Positions 1 through 10,994 are shown, numbered from the stretch's first letter. The stretch: 64,000 nucleotides of DNA from Fallopia convolvulus (GCA_964016875.1 OZ024734.1:51628622-51692621); one strand, 5' to 3'. Notes: generated by a model from the letters alone, not told the origin. Program-made: numbers and translations.

Positions 1-1234
1 ATATTCATCCATTTGATTGATTGTATTCATGGATTTATAAGTAACTAAATCTAGATAACATGTAATGGTATGCATTATGTTCGATGATTGTATTAACATG
101 TTCAAGATTTTCATTAGTTATATTCAATCGTTTAGCATGCAACATTCAATTTTGAAGTTGACGACATTCATAATTTTAATTGGTTTAACTAAGTTGCTTA
201 TATTCATGCTTTTATATGTATATTCATGTTTTATATGGTTATATTCATGGTTTGAATCATTATATTCATAATATTGATGTTTTTTACGCAGGTGCCTTAA
301 GAAGATTGGATCATGATCATCTTGTTGATCTAGATACTTTGGGAACTGACGCTAATGTGACCGGAAAAGGATGATGGCAATATTTTAGCGTTGAATATCA
401 TGTTTTGCCAATACCATTGTACTTAGTTTTGTTAGTGCAATATTAGATTGTGATATAGTCGGTGATATTTGTGTAACTTGGTGGTGATATTCGTGTAACT
501 CGGTGGTGATATTCATGTAATCGGGTGGTGATATATGTATCCATATATTTAGTTAGTGACACAATAAATATTCATTTTCTCATATTCGATATTAACGATT
601 ACATATTCATTATAGAACGAGTGCATATTCATTTTATAAATATCGTTACTAATAACAAGAGTGGAAAAGAAAATTAGACAATATAAATGAACATTATTAT
701 CACATGCAATGAATATCACTTATACAAAAAATGAATATATGTAATGTGTTGAATATATAACATACACATGAATATGTATTGTATAAAAATGAATATGTGT
801 ACACGCAGATTTGAATATATGAATATTAGTTGTACAAAGCGAGTTTGAATTATCCGATTCTGTTTCTCTCTCCTAATTATGGTTTTATAAGATCTCAAAA
901 TCTGTATATTTCTCTATCCAAATTAATTAATTAATAAATTTTCCTTTGATTTAATTTTTAGTGTAAAAGGAAACAACCTCCTTATTTTTAGCCAAATTAT
1001 CTCTTCAATTTCTCTCTCCTATTGTAAATTTGTAATCCCATAAATCAGTTTATGGAAACTGAATATTGCACTTACGTAAATTATGGTTATGGCTGATTTG
1101 TTCTCTCTCCTTAATAATCCTGTATAGCAAATCCACAAAATTGCCTCTATTTATTAAAGATCTCACCGTACAATAATTATAATCTAACGTACCACAATTA
1201 TCCACCACTTCACACTATAATAACCTTCTTACTT
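1..1234. repeat. AT-rich DNA with scattered ATTCAT words
   Basis: The stretch is AT-rich and peppered with ATATTCAT/TATTCAT words on the plus strand to about 640 and the reverse form (ATGAATAT) at about 690-830. It is not a clean tandem array. No long reading frame has protein-family features. A short candidate exon at 292-374 is listed separately. The same word recurs inside the MITE at 1244-1638, so part of this block may be older copies of a related element. That last point is inference. Confidence 0.4.
292..374 (+). CDS. Possible terminal exon of an unidentified gene
   Basis: A pyrimidine-rich tract followed by ACGCAG ends at 291, a good plant splice acceptor. From 292, reading phase 2 gives 27 codons ending in TGA at 372-374. 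The peptide is acidic and unrepetitive (it includes RRLDHDHLVDLDTLG) and does not look like AT-rich noise. Upstream exons would lie outside the window. I do not recognise the family, and a splice-like site plus a short frame can occur by chance. It could also be the end of a transposase-derived gene. Confidence 0.2.
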
Positions 1235-1243
1235 GAACCCACC

Positions 1244-1638
1244 TATATATATATATATATTAGAGTGTGCACGTGTGCACAGTTTGTATTCATGATTTTG
1301 AGTTGTATATTCATTCATATTCATTCCTTACATACTACATTGTATTCATGATTATAAGTCGCATATTCATTTTTTTTATAAAATTGTATTTTTGACAATT
1401 TTTTCATATCTCATATCTTGATCATACTTATAGGGTTACATAATCATATTTTTAAGTTGTATATTCATAAAAAGCGAGTAACTCAACATAATGAATATGT
1501 AACCTAAAACCATGAATATAGTCATACAAAATCATGCATATATAACTCATAATCATGAATACAAACTGTGCGCACGTGCACACTCTAAGAACTCTTTTCA
1601 CTTGAACTTATATATATATATATATATATAATTACAAG
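1244..1638. mobile_element. MULE-like MITE with 9-bp target duplication
   Basis: A 395-bp element is flanked by perfect 9-bp direct repeats GAACCCACC (1235-1243 and 1639-1647). Each end has a TA-dinucleotide run, followed inward by a conserved inverted repeat of about 37 bp containing AGAGTGTGCACG and TTTGTATTCATGATT (about 1261-1297 and 1552-1588). There is no coding capacity. The 9-bp duplication length is typical of Mutator-like elements; the class assignment rests on that and is inference. The inverted repeats are nearly identical, so the insertion is probably not very old. Confidence 0.7.
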
Positions 1639-1647
1639 GAACCCACC

Positions 1648-2199
1648 TTTGGTGGTAAACTCAGGGTCCATAAACTAGCCGGTTGTTAACGGGTAAAATT
1701 AATCGCTGTAATTATTTTCTGTATCTCCCTCCCTAAAGGTATTTTTATTTATTATACTTTTTCTATCTTTATGTATTTTAATATAAAATTAAATATGACG
1801 GTTATTCGTATGATAGAGGATTCTATCTTATTCGAAAATATAGAATTTACGCTTGGAGTGGGGAGCAAGATAATGCTTGCTTGGGTGACAAGGCACCATC
1901 AGCCGACCTTAGGGGTGGATTTTTTGTCCCCCTGTCCTCTCTCCTCCATTATAACTACATGTATTGGCCATGTATGATGAGCACCCAATATTCGCTGAGC
2001 TCGCACGCATGTCTTGTCCTTTACCTCGACGTTCAATCGACAATTGCTCTTCTGACTTAGGCATGGAGATGGATTAGAGGGTCCCCGCCCCCTTTTGTCC
2101 ATGCTTTTGCAGGTTCTAGGTTAAAGAGGTAGTTGAAACGGAAGGTGAAGAAAGGAGTAATCAACCAGTGCATTAAAGGAAAATTTTTGTGCACTAATA
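1648..2199 (+). other. Possible 5' LTR remnant of element F
   Basis: This non-coding stretch lies directly before a primer-binding-like sequence at 2202-2222 (TTGACGTCGTCTGTGGGGAA), close to the start of the internal region in Tat/Ogre-type Ty3 elements. By position it should be the end of an LTR. I could not find a second copy downstream and cannot fix its left edge, so the assignment is weak. Confidence 0.3.
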
Positions 2200-2344
2200 G
2201 TTGACGTCGTCTGTGGGGAACGAGTACTCGATCCACGCAATATGTTGTTGGAATCAATCGCAGAAGATCAGGGAGTGGTTTTTCATAACCCTAGGGCAAC
2301 CGCACAAAGCGAAATCAAACGTAGTGCCCTCAGCGAGCAGATCC

Positions 2345-2862
2345 ACGACCATGGAACGGAAACCCGCGACCACGGACCATAGATCAATGACCGCAGACCC
2401 ACATCCTGCGACCGCGGAACAGAGGGCGATCGCACGAACTCAGAGATTCGCTCGGAGGATCGAACCCTAGCCCTTATTAGTCAAGAAAATTCCGATATTC
2501 GCTCGCAAGATCATACCTTGGCACGAATCGAGCAAGGTGCCTTGCTCGAAGAAGAATTGAATCGTGACCCGACCCCTCTCGCAAGCACGGTTGTTCATCG
2601 GACATACCGTCAGGGATCCGAGCCAAGCAATAAAATCGACAATCGTAATTCCATACGGTCTAAATCTCATGAATTTGATCGAGTATGGGACTCAGCAATG
2701 CATGTTGCTGAATCTGAGAGCAATCGAAATCCACAAGGTCGTGGGCCATAGCATGAATCATGATGAGTAACCGCGGTCACCGCGGACAGGAGACCCGCGA
2801 TCGCAGACGAGCGTAACTGCGCATATCCGAGCCCGTGATAGCGCAGATCCGCGAGCCAAACC
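2345..2862 (+). repeat. Family-F GC word clusters, 5' part
   Basis: Two dense clusters (about 2345-2430 and 2770-2862) of CGCGACCGCGGAC-type words and near-palindromes such as ACCGCGGTCACCGCGG. They sit inside AT-richer sequence in the leader and gag N-terminus of element F. A third lies at about 3430-3515. Confidence 0.6.
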
Positions 2863-3736
2863 CTAATTCTATTAGTCCGTGTTATGAGCATGGTCAATCG
2901 AGCCATGCTGGGCTAATCTCGTTTGTGGTGACACTCGCATATCTTTGGCATGTAGGCCGAACGGCGGGAATAGGGTATCGCCCATCTCTGAGAATGAAGA
3001 GGAAGATGAGATCACCCATGCTTTAGCCTCTTTCTTAAGAGAGAACGAGAAAATCCAAGCTAAGTGCACCCAGACTGAGTCCTGTTTGAACTAGGCCTTA
3101 GAATAGATCGTTAAGTTGAAGGACACCCTTGAAAAAGTCCAAGGTAAGCACCCCGTCAACAAATCAGCGATCGAAAGAATTAGTTGACGGCTCGTTAGCG
3201 TTATCGAATTCGCCAATAACTGTCGTGATCCCGAGCCGGCAAGTATTGACGAATCAGAAGAGAGGCAAGTCGATTATAAAAGCGATCGTAGAGAGCCTAG
3301 AAGTCGACGAAGAGATAAGCATCATGAGTTGCCGTGCCCCCACGTAGGAGGTCTCAAGCCGCGGACCACCATCTGTCCAGCGACTTGACCTCGGATGAAT
3401 TAGAAAGTTCCATCAACTACGGGCATCGCCACGGACGCGGGAGCTCCACCTGCGATCGTGGACATTCTGGTCGCGACTGCGGACGGTCTGGCGGCGACTG
3501 CGGCCAAAACAGTCAGCGCGAGAAATCATGCGACTGTGATGAGACAACGTAGTCGACATCGGAGCGAGAGATTGGGAAGGCGTGAAGGAGAAGATCGGTC
3601 TCTAACATGCACTAAAAGGAGGTTGCTTGATCTTTTATGAGCTCAAGGTGGGACCTTGCAATCGGCTCAAGAGCAAGCAGAGCACAAATTGGCTATGGTG
3701 ACATCGACACCATGCCATAGGAGCATCGAGTGAGCC

Positions 3737-4620
3737 ATGCCCTTGGAAAAGTTCTCTCCACCATCATTCACTCCCTATGATGGACATTCGGACCCCGTAT
3801 ATCACATAGTTGCTTTCTCTCACAAGATGACATTATGGGTATCCGAAGATGCTACAATGTGCAAGATGTTTCCGGGTAGCCTTGATAACGGCTCGTTGAA
3901 GTGGTTTCAAAATTTGAAGCCAGGATCAATCCGGTCTTAGGATCAACTTGCCACCGAATTTGAGAGGTGTTACATAGCTAACAGTCTAGATGCAGTTTCT
4001 CTAGCTATACTATTCCCCCTAAGGAAGGATAAAACTGAAAGCTTGCACCGCTTTGCCAACCGTTTCATGGAATGTTATGCTGAGATTGATGGGTATGATT
4101 AGAAGACTGCAAATATCATTTTTAGGAGGGAAATCCGAGAGCAAGTTAAGGGAAGACTTGACACTTTGTCTCCCTTTCACCATTGTTGAGCTTCAAGAGC
4201 GCATTCACTATTATGTGCGATTAGAGGATGCTAACTATAAGACAAAAGGAAAATCGCCCTCTACATCTCGAAAGGCGCGCTGTCCTTTGAACAGTTTCTT
4301 CAAGCAAAAAGTACACTCGTCAAGAGATCAAGCTAGAGCGGTTTAAACCACCTTCAATGTTCCAATCTACAAGATTCTACCGCGCATCAAGCATGAGAAT
4401 TAGTTTGACTATCCCCCAAGGGACGAATGTCCTAAAGATGATCTCCAAACCCAAAAATATTGCGTGTATCACAAAATACGGGGGCATATAACTGAGGAAT
4501 GAGAGCTGCTTAAGAAGTTCCTTGAAAGCTTGGTTCAAAAAGGGCACTTTTGGGAGTACATTAATGAATATAAGCCAAAAGATAAGGGGGAGCTGAGAAA
4601 GAAGCAAATTGAAGTCATTT
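3737..4620 (+). pseudogene. gag (capsid and zinc knuckle) of element F, broken
   Basis: Structural Gag polyprotein that would form the element's virus-like particle. The capsid start is recognisable at 3737-3940 by PPSFTPYDGHSDPVYHI and LKWFQNL. It continues through a stop at about 3937-3940 into RCYIANSLDAVSLA and later HRFANRFMECYAEI, each interrupted by stops or frame changes. Near 4460-4560 a KYCVYHKIRGHITEE segment followed by a Leu/Lys helix and KGHFWEYI is the Tat-lineage zinc-knuckle region. The final Cys position reads TGA. It cannot make a working Gag. Confidence 0.75.
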
Positions 4621-4721
4621 AAACAATCTCGACAACATACAAAAATGAGGATTATGAAGCAAGGAGCAATTTCAGGAAATCATGCCACGAGCTTGAGGTG
4701 ATGAGAGTCTAGCAGGCTGCG

Positions 4722-5144
4722 ATGCGGCCGCTTTCATCACCCGAACCTGCGGTTGACAGTTTGGTATTTCGGGATAAGAACCTTACGCCAGTCCAAATCC
4801 TGCACAATGACCCCTTAGTCTTAGCAGTCGAGCTTGAAGGCTTTGAGGTGTGTCAGGCCCTAGTGGATCCGAGGAGTTCAATTGATATTATGTACTATGA
4901 TGTCTTCAAACTCCTTGGAAAGAAGAATGAAGACCTAATTCCGGTCAAGATGCAGCTCACTGGACTTGGAGGATATCTGACGTTCTCGCTTAGAATGTAC
5001 AAGACCCAAGTCAGTTTGGCAAAGAAGGAGATGACAATTGAATTCTTAATCGTTGATGTGTCTTCCCCATACAATTTGATCTTGGGATGGCCATTAATTC
5101 ATGGGATAGGAGCGGTACTTTCAACCCTCCATCAAATGATCTAG
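4722..5144 (+). pseudogene. Retroviral-type aspartic protease of element F, inactive
   Basis: A 140-residue frame resembling the protease that follows gag in Tat-type elements. The active-site segment reads QALVDPRSSIDIMYYD, so the usual D-T/S-G triad has become DPR. The flap and C-terminal region are recognisable in FLIVDVSSPYNLILGWPLIH, the NLILGRPWL-type block of this family. The frame stops at the expected protease end and no RT follows. Loss of the catalytic loop indicates an inactive remnant. Confidence 0.7.
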
Positions 5145-5280
5145 TTTAGAGATGAAGATGCCATAGTCTGAGTTTGGGCCAATCAGCTTGAAGCGCGTAT
5201 ATGCTCTAAGGGAAATCGGCCTAAGACAGATTTTATGCAGAAGATTGAAGATGAGCCGAGAAATGAGGACTAGGAGAGTA

Positions 5281-5482
5281 ACCACGACTGCGGGCCCAAG
5301 AGTCGTGACCGCGGAACTGGTCCAAAAATCCAGGCTCCTTATTTGAGGCAAATCCACGACCGCGGACACGAAGACTGCTACCGCTAATTACGGGCCGCGA
5401 CCGCGAACCTTCAGCTGAGATCGCCCCTTATCAAGAGAAGAATCGCGACCGTGGCCCACGTGGGCGCGATCACGGCTACCCG
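5281..5482 (+). repeat. Family-F GC word cluster, 3' part
   Basis: At least seven variants of CGACCGCGGAC or GCGACCGTGG follow the protease frame within 200 bp, after a stretch of ordinary composition. Same word as at 2345-2862. Confidence 0.6.
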
Positions 5483-5520
5483 TATTCCCTAGCATCGGGA
5501 TCTAGTGATTAGGAAATGCA

Positions 5521-6009
5521 TGTAAATAGGGCACTCTTTTTCCCACTTGGTTTTGATGAGGCACTTAGATTTTTACTTGTCATTCATTAGTTCGGTCCTT
5601 AAGATCATGTCATTCATGTTTATTTTTAATAAAAGTCAGTTTTTGCATTAGTTTGAGTCTTGCATACAAAAATGAGCACAACGTTAGTTCATCGCACTAA
5701 CGAACTTCTGCATATCGTGTATGTAACGGAGCAAAGGATCCCATGATCCTCAATGAATCCTCATACTTAGCTTTTTGCACCAAAATTTGCATCTTTGTCT
5801 ACATTGTAAACTTCTCCATTGTTGTTCACACTAGAATCCACATCTTTTTTGGTGAATATATAAATATAAGAAACAAACTACAAAATATGCAAGGCATACC
5901 CTAGAATAGAAATTTTGTAACTATGTGAAGCCTCGATTAGAGCTATAACATATAGCCAAAACAGAGAGGAGGTTTAAAAAACAATATCCCTCCAGAACTT
6001 ATACGCACA
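5521..6009. other. Non-coding tail after element F
   Basis: No reading frame with family features. The start (CACTTGGTTTTGATGAGGCACTTAG) resembles spacer sequence near the 3' end of Ty3 elements. Beyond about 5640 I see nothing assignable. Confidence 0.3.
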
Positions 6010-6017
6010 AGATAAAG

Positions 6018-6192
6018 CAGTGTTGTAAAAAAAGCTAGGTAGATCCTGGGCGGAGAGGGACCGCCTAGCGCTTAGACGGCCTAAATGGTTGCTTAGTCGG
6101 TTTTAGACGGGTGCCTAGGCTGTTGGGAAAGCTAGGTGGACAGGAACCTTCCATCGCCTAGACGAGGCCTAGAAGGGATTTTTAGAACAGTG
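6018..6192. mobile_element. hAT-type MITE with 8-bp target duplication
   Basis: A 175-bp element bounded by perfect 8-bp direct repeats AGATAAAG (6010-6017 and 6193-6200). Termini are inverted repeats, CAGTGTTGTAAAAA on the left and TTTTTAGAACAGTG on the right (two mismatches in 14). The interior is rich in CCTAGGC/GCCTAG-like words (CGCCTAGCGCTTAGACGG, GGGTGCCTAGGC). An 8-bp duplication with CAGTG-type ends is the hAT signature. There is no coding capacity, so mobilisation would need a hAT transposase supplied in trans. Confidence 0.88.
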
Positions 6193-6200
6193 AGATAAAG

Positions 6201-6680
6201 CAAATCCATTCAAAGTGTAGTTTCTCCATGTGGAACATATGTTTTCATATAAAAGGGGGTTAAAGGAGAAAACTCTTATAATCAAGATGTAGCACGTCTA
6301 AGACATTTATCACATGCTAGTTATTATGGGTTAGCTTCCTATCAAACAAAAAGTCCAAGTCTCACCTGAGGGTAACGAGAAAAACCGCTCTCTTGTGTGT
6401 TTCAAAGATAAGTGTATCCCTCAAAGACAAACTATGTAGGTGCTAAGCATAGAGATTTATTCCTTCGTCCACATCTCAACCGCACATGGTTGTGTACACA
6501 TCACATGTCCTAAGATCTTTTAATGGTTGTAATGGGGCTACGGAGAGTGAGAATCTTGGAGCGGAATGATATGGTCATGTGGGGCTAAGCCGGTAGAAGA
6601 TCTAAACCCACATGGTACATGGCTTCATTGGGAGAAGAGTCGAAACTAAACGCAATGAAAAAACTAAGGCAAGGAGGGGG

Positions 6681-6715
<35 letters not shown>

Positions 6716-6806
6716 TTTTAGGAGAGATCTTCTTCTTCCTTAAGCAAAGCATCATAGGGTGAGATATATTACATCAAGAGTAGGTTGGTCACGGATTGGG
6801 ATATAT
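6201..6806. other. Non-coding DNA with a (GA)n microsatellite
   Basis: No gene features. A (GA)n tract with one interruption lies at 6680-6715, preceded by a short G run. It marks no recognisable promoter. Confidence 0.5.
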
Positions 6807-7880
6807 ATAGGGTGAGATCAAGTATGTAGTCTTGTTACAGAAAATAGAGAGGAGAAATCTCGATTGTTGGATCAAATATAATAAGTAGTGATGATTTAAT
6901 TAGAAAATAATTTAATTGGAAAAATAAAAAAATAAACTAGCCTAATTGTAGGGATATGGGTTGTTTAATTTTGGCAAAAAAACCAGTTGTCATAACTGTA
7001 TGAGATCTTGTTCATTTTAGAATTGAAGTTGTTTAAACTAGCGTGAAATAAGAATGATGGATGATTTATAACATATTAATTTTTGTTCATCCATTAGTAT
7101 AGAATTGTTCAAACAATCACGTTACTTGTTTAGTCTATATATTTATTTACAGAATTTAATTTATCGTTGTTGATTATAAAATATGTAGTTGTTCGATAGG
7201 TCATGATAGTTGTTCATTTTATAAAGTTAGTCACCCTTCAATCACAAAATCATGAACAACTCATACTATATATAATGAAAAAAACTAAATGCTATATAAT
7301 CACTTGCATTTCGATTTGATTTTAACGACAATGAACAAAAAAATACATTAGAAATCAATTAGTGCAATGTACAAGTACACTACCCAAATGAACAACTCCA
7401 TTGTATGTAATGAACAAATTAAAAAAAAATAAACACTACTCTAGATTTATAAGAACAAATGCTGACAACACCTCCAAAAGGGTTGAAAAAACCTTTAATA
7501 GTCGAAAACAACTTGCCTACACAATTCGTCGAAAGTGCTCCTTAGCGAGCGAGGTTGCCAGAACTAGAGCCCTTGAGAGAATTAGCTAGCGAGGTCGAGC
7601 GCAAAACAAGAATGTGTTTGGAGAAAATCAAAAGGATCTTTGAAGAAAATCAAAAGGATCTTTGGAGAAAATTGGATGAACAACTAGTATAGAAGTTAAT
7701 AATCCCAAATAAAAATCGTATACTGAAGATTATGCAGTTAACAAAAAAATATTTTATCTTTTTAGGTTATTATATAAGAACAACTACTACTTTAATCCTC
7801 ACCCTTGAATATTATTAATCAAAAAATTATTGTGGCTCTTCCCTATTTATCGTAAGAAGACTATTTACCGGATCCTAACC

Positions 7881-7884
<4 letters not shown>
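6807..7884. mobile_element. Possible decayed 1.1-kb inverted-repeat element
   Basis: The left end (ATAGGGTGAGATCAAGTATG then TAGTCTTGTTACAG) matches the reverse complement of the right end (ATAGGGTTAGGATCCGGTAA then TAGTCTTCTTACG) at roughly 70% over about 50 bp. The interior is AT-rich, carries TTGTTCAT/ATGAACAA words and has a 25-bp tandem repeat (GAGAAAATCAAAAGGATCTT) at 7623-7671. I found no clear target duplication, and the right side runs into a microsatellite. A Mutator-like or other TIR element is plausible but unproven. Confidence 0.35.

Positions 7885-7937
<53 letters not shown>
7884..7937. repeat. (TG)27 microsatellite
   Basis: 54 bp of uninterrupted TG/GT dinucleotides. Confidence 0.97.
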
Positions 7938-7939
<2 letters not shown>

Positions 7940-8700
7940 GCTAATAAGAAAAGGCCAACAAAGCTCAATAGGGGCTACAAGCATGGAAAATATTTGGTAA
8001 ATTAAGTGGGGAGTGTCAAGTAGAACAAGTGTCTAAGATAAAGGTGCCTCAATGACTATAGCAACATTTACACAACCCACACAAACATCTTCAACTAGGG
8101 CTAAAGCATAAGTCCAAGAGCCTACAAAGTAAGCACCTCTCACAAGAAACAAGAGCAGAAAGCCAAACAATCTCACTAGTTCTCCTAGGACTTTTGCACT
8201 AACTTAGACAAAATCCCACAAATACATGCTCAATTCCTAGAAAACATAACTTCTGTAAAAAAAAAGGACAACTATCTATATCCACCTAAAGGCTTCAAAT
8301 GACGAACAATCCAAGTAGATGTGGTTCATCTCTCAATGAGCGACACATTAGGACTCAACCCGATAAAAAAGAGGTTGGACAAACATTGATATACAACTCT
8401 AGAGGCCAAAACCCCGATAAATTGAGGTCAAACAAAACTCGACGTACAACTCTGCAGGCCTGAGCCCGGTTGATGTCGCACTTTTTAGTTGGTTTTTGTG
8501 GGTAGATTTCTAGCTAGGATTGAGTCTTTTCTAGCTTTATTGTGTTGTCTTGAGTCATTTGTTTAGGTTTTCATATTATTTTAAGATATGGAGTCTACAT
8601 AAGCTTGTTTGATGTTTTGTAGGTATTTGAAGCATTGAGGAGGAGATATCCCGAGTTTTCAAGCTTTCTAAGAGGTGGCGTTAGAGTTGTTTTGTGGTGA
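7938..8700. other. Non-coding DNA left of element A
   Basis: No coding signal. The last about 230 bp (from about 8470) have the T-rich style of a Ty3 LTR start, but I found no second copy, so I leave it unassigned. Confidence 0.3.
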
Positions 8701-9963
8701 TGTTGATAGAAGGGCGAGAGTCGATTGCATTTGAAGGTTTGATGAATTCAAGGTGAAGATTTCAAGATCAAGGTGCTTTAAGAAGGAGCTAAAGGAAGTC
8801 TTAGAAGGCCAAGAGCGATTAAAGAAGGAACATTGAAGAAGAACCAAGCTTTGGAGTGAGTTTTGAGCGAAAAAGTGAAGAAACCAAGTGCTGTCTAGGT
8901 CGGAGACGACCATCTCCGTGTCTAGCGAGATTAAAACTTGCACCTTAAGTTAGGTTTAGTAAATGTTTTATTTATGGGCCTTTTTAAGATAGAATTTAGT
9001 TTCCTTATGAAGATATTCCCACTACTATATAAGGATCTTTTAGGGTTAATTTTAGGGGGACGTTTTTAGAGGCTTTTGGGGAGACGTTATTTGTGGAGAA
9101 CGGAACAAGTTGCAAGTTTTTTTCTAGGTTAACTTTGATTCCAAGCTCTTGGACAATTTTAAGAGAGACTTGGAGGTTTGCTTGAGGTTTGTAGGTTTTC
9201 TTTTTTTTCTTGAAGTTTGTTTGGATTTGAATTATGTCTTCTCTTTTATTTATGGTTGTTGATTGTGCCATGGATCATGAGTAGTCTACTTTTCTAGGGT
9301 TGGGGTGAAACCCGACGAGTTGTGCATGATTAAAGCATGAATTTTTGATTTAAACCATCTCTTTTGAATCTCTATCCTCTATCCTCTTGTTCGTTATCAA
9401 TTCATTGATGAAAGTTAAGGCATGTTCATGTTCATAATTGAATCGAAAGAATAAATTGTGAATTTGGATAATAGTTGGGTTGAAACGAAAGTTAAAACCT
9501 TTAGAAAACAAGTAGGGTTGCAAGTTTAGATCTTTATGAAAGTTGAGATTTTTACTTGATTATTCATGGCGAAAGTCATTCATGAGATTACTATGGGTTG
9601 ATTTTGATTCATGTTTGCATGCATAGCTTGTTGTGGTGAATCCTTTGCTCTAGATCTCTTTTAATTTGATTTTTTGAAGTTTATTCGTTACCCGGATAGG
9701 TCGGTTACGACCCCTTTCAGGTCGGGGTCGAGCACTAGTTTTCTGGTTTTTTTCTCCTGCGTTTTTGTGTTGAGTCGTAGGTCGGTGACGACCTGTAGTG
9801 GGTCGGTGCCGAGCGTCTGCTACGTGTTTTTTGTTTTGTTTTATTTTGTTAGGATTAATAACTAGATTTAGATACTTCTAATTCCCGTGGACGAACATGA
9901 CCTCCCTGTACTCAACGGGGTCTTGATTATAGATTTATTTGTTGTCAAGAAACCCTTTCAACA
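8701..9963 (+). repeat. LTR of family A, inverted copy
   Basis: 1263 bp beginning TGTTGATAG and ending CTTTCAACA, with 6-bp perfect terminal inverted repeats. It is the reverse complement, with scattered differences, of 18801-20046. Family-specific GC words occur at 8898-8911, 9699-9733 and 9780-9814. It is followed by AAT-TGG, the same spacing as the PBS of the other copy, but the sequence then continues into a complete tRNA instead of the element interior. Confidence 0.85.
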
Positions 9964-9966
9964 AAT

Positions 9967-10041
9967 TGGCATCGTTGCCGGGGATCGAACCCGGGTCACT
10001 CACGTGACAGGCAGGAATACTTACCACTATACTACAACGAC
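9967..10041 (-). tRNA. tRNA-Asp(GUC) retro-pseudogene ending in CCA
   Basis: Read on the minus strand, 10041-9970 is a full 72-nt tRNA-Asp: acceptor strand GTCGTTG, D-arm TAGTATAGTGGTAAG, anticodon loop CTGTCAC with anticodon GTC, T-arm GGGTTCGATCCCC, then the 3' acceptor strand CAACGAT and discriminator G. It is followed by CCA (9969-9967), which plant nuclear tRNA genes do not encode. The anticodon stem carries C-to-T and G-to-A changes that break pairing, and no T-run terminator follows, so it is not a working gene. The 3' part coincides with the primer-binding site of LTR A, so it looks like a DNA copy of the primer tRNA. Confidence 0.88.
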
Positions 10042-10994
10042 ACATTACTTAACCAACATTCTTTCCTCTTCTTCAATTATCAAGCACTTAAAACTTTACA
10101 ATGCACTTCCCTTTTCACCTATTATTATTGTCTTTCTTCTATTCTTTGAAAGCCTTGGACTCTTATACTTAATATTTGACTTTCCCCATTTTTTTCATTT
10201 TTTTTCTGAGGGGGTCGACACCGACCTTCTTTGGGTCGGTGTCGAGCTACATGCTTGCACTTCGAGCCCAAAAACACTTCATATTATGAATTCCAAAGAC
10301 AACTCTCCTTATCTACCTTCCACAATCACTTTGTTCTCACCCAATCAAACCATAACAATCTTCAACAATTTCTTCTAAGTCCTAATTCCCGGATCATAGG
10401 GGTCAAGCTTATCATGGCTAAGGATTTTTTTGTGGAGCTAGAAATAGGCTTTAAGCTCAAAATAATGGGCTACAAACAGAGGGATCATGTATAGGTAGGA
10501 AAAGGAATGTAATAGGCTTATAAAAATGATTTCAAAATCATTTGATTCAATCAAGTAATGAGCATATCTCCATTGGTCTCAAGTTTTAAAATAACCATGC
10601 CATTGTCAATTGGTATATTGCATTTGGAAGAGTAATTCACACATGAAAGAGAAAGGAGTAAGAATGTACATCCTTTATAGGCCAAAAATATCTCACTTAG
10701 GTTCAATTTTTGTTGGATTGCTTTCACTTAGAAATATGCATGCTCAATATCCATTATAAGCTCAAAATTCAAAAAGCAAGATCATGATTTAGGCAATTCT
10801 TAAAGCATGTCATAGGATTTACATGATGATGCAAGCAATTTCCATCCTAGAACATCTAAGGAATAGGGTATTTATCCATCTAAAAAAAAAGACTCAAACA
10901 AGACTCAAACAATGCTAAACACACACATAAATCAAAACACAAAACAACACACGACTCAAACAAGTAATCTCCCAAACCACCGCATACTTAAACA
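10042..10994 (-). other. 3' non-coding region of element A, truncated
   Basis: This AT-rich segment contains a block (about 10380-10500) similar to 31650-31760 of element B, the conserved 3' non-coding part of these elements. A family-A GC module lies at 10213-10247. In B the block is about 750 bp from the PPT and LTR; here the sequence stops after about 350 bp at the tRNA copy. The PPT is therefore missing. Confidence 0.6.

Larger units (their letters stand above)
2200..5520 (+). mobile_element. Element F: decayed Tat-type Ty3/gypsy gag-protease
   Basis: In order on the plus strand there is a primer-binding-like site (2202-2222), a GC-motif-rich leader and gag N-terminus (about 2340-3520), a capsid region (3737-4350), a zinc-knuckle region (about 4440-4580) and an aspartic protease (4722-5144). 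No reverse transcriptase, RNase H or integrase follows. After the protease the sequence is GC-motif-rich to about 5480, then reaches a TTTTGATGAGGCACTTAG-like tail. Many stops and frameshifts break every domain. The gag style matches the Tat/Ogre lineage. It is either a truncated copy or a gag-pro non-autonomous form. Confidence 0.7.

Noticed and set aside
1..830. A CRISPR-like or satellite array from the ATTCAT words
   Set aside because: Spacing is irregular, the word is only 6-8 bp, and this is plant nuclear DNA.
9967..10041. A functional tRNA-Asp gene
   Set aside because: The CCA is present in the DNA, the anticodon stem is broken by transitions, there is no terminator, and it abuts an LTR at PBS spacing.
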